Of a stretch of 8,938 nt of DNA, positions 5,143 to 8,938 are shown one piece after another (the first letter of the stretch is position 1; each line of letters starts with the position of its first letter). This stretch comes from an uncultured Altererythrobacter sp. (GTDB taxonomy: Bacteria > Pseudomonadota > Alphaproteobacteria > Sphingomonadales > Sphingomonadaceae). The notes below the pieces were generated by a model, which saw only the letters and a program-made list of their open reading frames with translations, did not search any database and was not told the origin of the DNA. The stretch spans positions 1 to 8,938 of the forward strand of contig CALFEA010000089.1 in NCBI GenBank assembly GCA_937950385.1. The letters run 5' to 3'. The position numbers and the translations under genes were made by a program.

Positions 5143-5763
5143 ATGCAAGATCTAACGCGCCTTATCGAGATTATTGAGCCTGAGGCCAAAGCCCTCGGCT
5201 TTGATCTTGTGCGCGTAAAGATGACGCAATCAGAGGCGGGTGCAGAAGAGAAGAAGAGCGCAGATGCGCTGCAAATCATGGCGGAAGATCCCGCCACTGG
5301 GCAGCTTGTTATCGATCAATGCGCTGCATTGTCCCGGGCTGTGTCAGAGGCGATTGATGCAGCCGAGGAGGCCGGCGAGGATTTGATCCCCAGCGCGTAT
5401 CACCTCGAAGTGTCATCGCCCGGCATTGATCGCCCGCTGACCCGCGCAAAGGATTTTGCCAATTGGGCAGGGCATGTTGCGCGCGTCGTTATGGTCAAAG
5501 GCTATGGCGCGGAAAATGCTGGCGCAGACCGCAAAGGTGCACGCCGCGTCTACAAAGGCCCCTTGCACGGTATAGAAGATGGACTGATCTCTATCACCGA
5601 CAGCAAATCGGGCGATGTTGGCAGCCTGCCGCTTGAAGAAGTTCGCACGGCAAAACTAGTGCTAACCGATGCGCTGATCGCTGCGACAAAGCCGCTCGAT
5701 ACGTCGGGCGTAGATGATATTATTGAAGACACGAACACTCCAAACGAAGAAGAGAAGGCTTAA
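5143..5763 (+). CDS. rimP: Ribosome maturation factor RimP
   Basis: This 206-aa protein begins MQDLTRLIEIIEPEAKALGF. It has the RimP N-terminal alpha/beta domain (about 1–95) with the hallmark YHLEVSSPGIDRPLT (86–100). The SH3-like C-terminal domain follows (about 101–175; VYKGPLHGIEDGLISIT at 137–152). RimP binds free 30S subunits and is needed for late 30S maturation. The start at 5143 is chosen because AGGA ends 5 nt upstream; the ATG at 5138 is out of frame and abuts the ribosome site, and an in-frame ATG at 5110 adds residues not seen in the family. Insertions at about 30–40 and 121–134 and an acidic tail (190–206) make it longer than the roughly 150-aa enterobacterial protein, common in alphaproteobacteria. 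First gene of the rimP–nusA–infB operon. Confidence 0.96.
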   Translation: MQDLTRLIEIIEPEAKALGFDLVRVKMTQSEAGAEEKKSADALQIMAEDPATGQLVIDQCAALSRAVSEAIDAAEEAGEDLIPSAYHLEVSSPGIDRPLTRAKDFANWAGHVARVVMVKGYGAENAGADRKGARRVYKGPLHGIEDGLISITDSKSGDVGSLPLEEVRTAKLVLTDALIAATKPLDTSGVDDIIEDTNTPNEEEKA

Positions 5764-5768
5764 TCCAC

Positions 5769-7436
5769 ATGGCCACTGCAATGTCCGCCAATAAAGCTGA
5801 ACTGCTTGCAATCGCGACCGCTGTTGCTTCGGAAAAGATGATCGACAAATCGGTCGTTATCGAAGCAATGGAAGAGGCGATCCAGAAATCTGCCCGCAAC
5901 CGTTATGGCGCAGAAAATGACATTCGTGCGAAACTTGATCCGCAAACCGGCGATCTGCGTCTGTGGCGGGTTGTGGAAGTTGTTGAAGAGGTTGAGGATT
6001 ACTTCAAGCAAGTCGATTTGAAGGCTGCTGAAAAATTGGAAGATGGCGCGAAAGTCGGCGATTTTATCGTTGATCCGCTGCCCGCCGTTGATTTGGGCCG
6101 CATTGATGCGCAATCGGCCAAGCAAGTGATTTTCCAAAAGGTCCGCGATGCAGAGCGCGAGCGCCAGTTTGAAGAGTTCAAAGACCGCGCCAATGAAGTC
6201 ATCACCGGCGTTATTAAATCGGTTGAATTTGGCCATGTGATCGTCAACCTCGGCCGAGCCGAAGGCGTGATCCGCCGCGACCAACAAATTCCGCGTGAAG
6301 CCGCGCGTGTTGGTGAACGTGTTCGTGCATTGATCAGCAAGGTGGAGCGCAATAATCGCGGCCCGCAAATCTTCCTGACCCGCGCGCACCCCGATTTCAT
6401 GCGCAAATTGTTCGCGCAAGAAGTGCCCGAAATTTACGACGGCATTATCGAGATCAAGGCTTCTGCTCGTGATCCGGGCAGCCGCGCGAAAATCGGCGTC
6501 ATCAGCCACGACAGCTCAATCGATCCGGTTGGTGCCTGCGTTGGTATGAAGGGTAGCCGCGTTCAGGCCGTCGTGCAGGAATTGCAGGGCGAGAAGATCG
6601 ACATTATCCCTTGGTCAGAAGACACAGCGACATTTGTCGTGAACGCGCTTCAGCCGGCCACCGTTGCCCGCGTTGTGCTTGACGAGGAAGAAGGCCGCAT
6701 CGAAGTGGTTGTCCCTGATGATCAGCTGTCGCTTGCCATTGGTCGCCGCGGTCAGAACGTGCGCCTCGCCAGTCAGCTGACGGGCCACCAGATCGATATT
6801 ATGACCGAGGAAGAGGCGTCAGAAAAACGCTCCAAGGAATTTGCCGAACGCTCCAAAATGTTCGAAACCGAGCTCGATGTAGATGAGACATTGTCGCAGC
6901 TTCTGGTTGCCGAAGGCTTTGCCGAGCTCGAAGAAGTCGCTTACGTTGATATGGCGGAACTCGCCGCGATTGAAGGCTTTGACGATGACCTCGCTGAGGA
7001 ACTCCAAAGCCGCGCCACCGAAGCGTTGGAACGCCAAGAGGCAACCTTCCGCGAGGCGCGCCGCGAATTGGGCGTAGAAGACGCGATTGCCGATATGCCG
7101 CACCTGACCGAGCGTATGCTTTTGGTGCTGGGTAAAGGCGGGATTAAAACTCTTGATGACCTAGCTGATTTGGCAACAGACGAGCTGATCGCGAAGAAGC
7201 GTGAAGCACCGCGCCGCCGCCAGAATACAGATGGTCCGCCCATGAAAAAACCTGCCCCGCGTGAGCAGGATAAGGGCGGCGTTCTGGGTGAGTTTGGCCT
7301 GACCGAAGAACAGGGCAATGAAATCATCATGGCCGCGCGTGCGCATTGGTTCGAAGATGAAGAAACCCCTGCACCGGCACCTGATGCCGATGCGGCTGAC
7401 AATCAGGAGGCCGCCCATGCGGACTCCGACCAATGA
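5769..7436 (+). CDS. nusA: Transcription termination/antitermination factor NusA
   Basis: This is a 555-aa protein. The N-terminal RNA polymerase-binding domain (about 7–130) contains ARNRYGAENDIRAKLDPQTG (42–61). An S1 domain (about 143–206) and KH1 with GMKGSR (259–264) follow, then KH2 with GRRGQN (325–330). Two C-terminal helix-hairpin-helix acidic repeats lie at about 367–430 and 440–525. The second repeat is interrupted by a basic, Pro-rich segment (about 476–505). The tail is acidic and Ala/Pro-rich. NusA modulates pausing, termination and antitermination, and couples transcription to translation. It starts 5 nt after the rimP stop with an AGAAGG-like site inside the end of rimP; Met 5 is an alternative start. 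The end overlaps ylxR by 20 nt. The family and position are unambiguous. Confidence 0.98.
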   Translation: MATAMSANKAELLAIATAVASEKMIDKSVVIEAMEEAIQKSARNRYGAENDIRAKLDPQTGDLRLWRVVEVVEEVEDYFKQVDLKAAEKLEDGAKVGDFIVDPLPAVDLGRIDAQSAKQVIFQKVRDAERERQFEEFKDRANEVITGVIKSVEFGHVIVNLGRAEGVIRRDQQIPREAARVGERVRALISKVERNNRGPQIFLTRAHPDFMRKLFAQEVPEIYDGIIEIKASARDPGSRAKIGVISHDSSIDPVGACVGMKGSRVQAVVQELQGEKIDIIPWSEDTATFVVNALQPATVARVVLDEEEGRIEVVVPDDQLSLAIGRRGQNVRLASQLTGHQIDIMTEEEASEKRSKEFAERSKMFETELDVDETLSQLLVAEGFAELEEVAYVDMAELAAIEGFDDDLAEELQSRATEALERQEATFREARRELGVEDAIADMPHLTERMLLVLGKGGIKTLDDLADLATDELIAKKREAPRRRQNTDGPPMKKPAPREQDKGGVLGEFGLTEEQGNEIIMAARAHWFEDEETPAPAPDADAADNQEAAHADSDQ

Positions 7437-8154
7437 GAGCGTAAGTTCCGACACCGCTGACGCGCCGCGGCAGGACCGAAAGGTTCAGCCAGAGCGTAAG
7501 TGTATCCTTTCTGGGGAGGTAGGGTCGCGCGATAATCTCGTGCGGCTGGCGATTTCCCCTGAGGATGCCGATGGACGCTGCACGATCATGCCCGACGTGC
7601 AGGCAAAGGCACCCGGACGCGGTGCATGGCTTGGCGCATCGCGCGCTGAACTTGAAACGGCCATGGCGAAGGGCCATCTCAAAGGCGCATTGGCGCGTGC
7701 TTTCAAAAGCGGCGCGATTGATGTGCCGGTTGATTTGCCAGCGCTGATTGAGGGCGCTTTGACCAGCGCATTTAAAGACGGTCTGGGTCTGGCAAAGCGC
7801 GCAGGACATGTGGTCTTAGGCACGGCAAAGATCGAGGATCAATTGCGCAAAGGGCGCGCAGAATTGCTATTGCATGCCAGCGACTCCAGCCAAGACGGGC
7901 GCAAAAAGCTCGATCAGGCTTGGCGTGTCGGCAGAGAAATAGAGGGTAGCGGCGAACGCGGAACAGTCTTGCCACTGGACCGCGCGGCTCTGTCTGTGGC
8001 ATTGGGACGTGAGAACGTCGTCCATTTGGCAGTGATCAATCGGGGAGGGGCTGAGCGCATTGCATCTGCACTTGCGCGATTACAGCATTTTGCCGGGATA
8101 AAAGAAGCCGAAGAGAAACAGGATGCGCGGCAAGTTGCCGACGTATCTGAATGA
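7417..8154 (+). CDS. YlxR (DUF448) RNA-binding protein fused to an L7Ae-like domain
   Basis: This 245-aa protein has two parts. The YlxR/DUF448 domain (about 26–98) contains ERKCILSGEVGSRDNLVRLA (26–45) and the conserved PGRGAW (66–71). A region resembling ribosomal L7Ae/L30e (about 115–225) follows, with AFKDGLGLAKRAGHVVLGT (118–136) and ENVVHLAVINRGGAERIASA (199–218). In Gram-positives the two are separate genes (ylxR, ylxQ) between nusA and infB; here they are joined, as often in alphaproteobacteria. Both domains point to RNA binding linked to transcription or ribosome function. The start at 7417 is favoured by a perfect AGGAGG 6 nt upstream; upstream in-frame ATGs (from 7318) lie deeper in nusA and lack a site. 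The 20-nt overlap with nusA suggests coupled translation. Confidence 0.92.
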   Translation: MRTPTNESVSSDTADAPRQDRKVQPERKCILSGEVGSRDNLVRLAISPEDADGRCTIMPDVQAKAPGRGAWLGASRAELETAMAKGHLKGALARAFKSGAIDVPVDLPALIEGALTSAFKDGLGLAKRAGHVVLGTAKIEDQLRKGRAELLLHASDSSQDGRKKLDQAWRVGREIEGSGERGTVLPLDRAALSVALGRENVVHLAVINRGGAERIASALARLQHFAGIKEAEEKQDARQVADVSE

Positions 8155-8186
8155 CGATTAGAATGTTTGAAGGAACAGTAAGCTAG

Positions 8187-8938
8187 ATGAGCGACGAAGA
8201 GAAAAAACCTGCCCGTAAACCACTTGGCCTGAAAAAGGCTGTGGATGCTGGCGAGGTCAAGCAGACCTTCAGCCACGGCCGCACCAATAAGGTGGCGGTC
8301 GAGGTAAAGCGTCGCCGCAAGCTCACCAAGCCCGGCGAAACGCCCGCGCCTGCGCCAGAGCCAGAAGTCACCGCGCCTGAGCCTGTGGCCGCTGCGCCAG
8401 AACCCGCGCCTGCGCCTGCGCCGAAAAAGCCTGCCGCCTCTGATGAAACGCCGCAAGAGCGTGTCGCCCGGATGCAGCGCGAGGCTGAGGAAGACCGCCT
8501 GCGTCAGGCGCAGGAAAGCCGCAAACGCGAAGATTCCGCTGCCAAGACGGCTGCTGAAAATGCCAAGAAGCGCGCCTCTGATAAGAAAACCGAGGATGCA
8601 GAAAGCAAGAAGGCCGCAGCCGAAGCTGAAGCCGCCGAAAAAGCGCAAGCTGAGCAAGAAGCCGCTGCACCCGCCGAAGCCGATGCTGCCGCAGAAGCCG
8701 CGCCAGAGGGCAAAGCGACACCTACGCCAACCGCTCGCAAGTTTACGCCAATTGCTCGCCCTGAGCCAAAGCGTCCGGAGAAGAAGAAGAAAGAAGAGAA
8801 ACGTGCCGCTGGCTCAGGTGCCGACAAGCGCCGCTCTGGCAAGCTGACCGTTTCCAAAGCACTGAACGAAGACGAGGGCCGCCGCGCCCGCTCACTCGCA
8901 GCCCTCAAACGTGCGCGCGAAAAAGAACGCCGCGCTCA
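8187..8938 (+). CDS. infB: Translation initiation factor IF-2, N-terminal part (cut by window end)
   Basis: The frame is open from 8187 to the right edge, giving 250 codons. It begins MSDEEKKPARKPLGLKKAVD, and then VKQTFSHGRTNKVAVEVKRR (24–43), the alphaproteobacterial IF-2 associated region. A long disordered segment follows: Pro/Ala repeats (about 52–83), then Lys/Glu/Ala-rich charged helix (about 88–172). It leads to basic RRSGKLTVSKALNEDEGRRA (215–234), which precedes the IF-2 core in such proteins. The GTPase domains lie beyond the window. IF-2 places initiator tRNA on the 30S subunit. It starts 32 nt after the ylxR stop; AAGGA lies 12 nt before the ATG, a rather long spacing. Position after nusA–ylxR confirms the assignment. 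Confidence 0.95.
   Translation, partial: MSDEEKKPARKPLGLKKAVDAGEVKQTFSHGRTNKVAVEVKRRRKLTKPGETPAPAPEPEVTAPEPVAAAPEPAPAPAPKKPAASDETPQERVARMQREAEEDRLRQAQESRKREDSAAKTAAENAKKRASDKKTEDAESKKAAAEAEAAEKAQAEQEAAAPAEADAAAEAAPEGKATPTPTARKFTPIARPEPKRPEKKKKEEKRAAGSGADKRRSGKLTVSKALNEDEGRRARSLAALKRAREKERRA

Noticed and set aside
5760..6509. 249-aa open frame on the minus strand opposite nusA.
   Set aside because: It is a shadow of the strongly conserved nusA coding sequence; no ribosome site or recognisable domain.
8341..8440. Repetitive Pro/Ala/Glu codon tract that looks like a DNA repeat array.
   Set aside because: It is the low-complexity N-terminal segment of IF-2, normal for alphaproteobacterial infB.
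7914..8657. 247-aa open frame on the minus strand over ylxR and infB.
   Set aside because: Composition (Arg/Phe/Leu-rich repeats) is the mirror of the Lys/Ala/Pro-rich IF-2 N-terminus; the plus-strand genes explain the region.

Overview
The window looks like a chromosomal piece of an alphaproteobacterium, most probably a sphingomonad of the Erythrobacter type. The reasons are the protein style of RimP, NusA, the YlxR–L7Ae fusion and the long Ala/Lys/Glu-rich IF-2 N-terminus, the pspF/pspABC layout, and moderate GC content. This placement is inference from sequence style, not from a search. I see no transposase, integrase, tRNA, rRNA or CRISPR array.

Left part (1–2974): a phage-shock-protein (envelope stress) locus. 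On the minus strand, reading leftward from a near-consensus sigma-54 promoter at 1811–1828, lie a 50-codon putative membrane peptide, an open 98-codon Ser/Thr/Pro/Ala-rich stretch, pspA, pspB and pspC (cut by the left edge). Divergently on the plus strand is pspF, the sigma-54 activator. The 150-bp divergent region carries two interleaved perfect inverted repeats spaced at about 20 bp, good candidates for the PspF enhancer.

Middle part (3029–4889): a small membrane-anchored protein of unknown function; a two-gene arsR–arsI/cadI-like unit with overlapping stop and start codons and a strong dyad operator covering the promoter -10 box and the start codon; a single PilZ-domain protein; and, on the minus strand, a 75-aa lipoprotein. 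The ArsR carries only a vicinal Cys pair near its C-terminus, and the partner has the His/His/Glu plus Cys-Cys set of C–As lyase-type enzymes. Together they suggest an organoarsenical-responsive module.

Right part (5143–8938): the conserved transcription–translation operon rimP–nusA–ylxR(–L7Ae)–infB. It couples 30S maturation, elongation/antitermination control and translation initiation. infB runs off the right edge. The genes are close or overlapping: 5 nt between rimP and nusA, a 20-nt nusA/ylxR overlap, and 32 nt before infB. The 253-bp leader in front of rimP holds a tandem 10-bp repeat and a GC-rich GNRA-capped stem-loop.

Most of the window is recognisable. The least ordinary parts are the psp divergent control region, the extra small ORF and the open N-terminal extension ahead of pspA, and the apparently leaderless arsR with its operator over the start codon.
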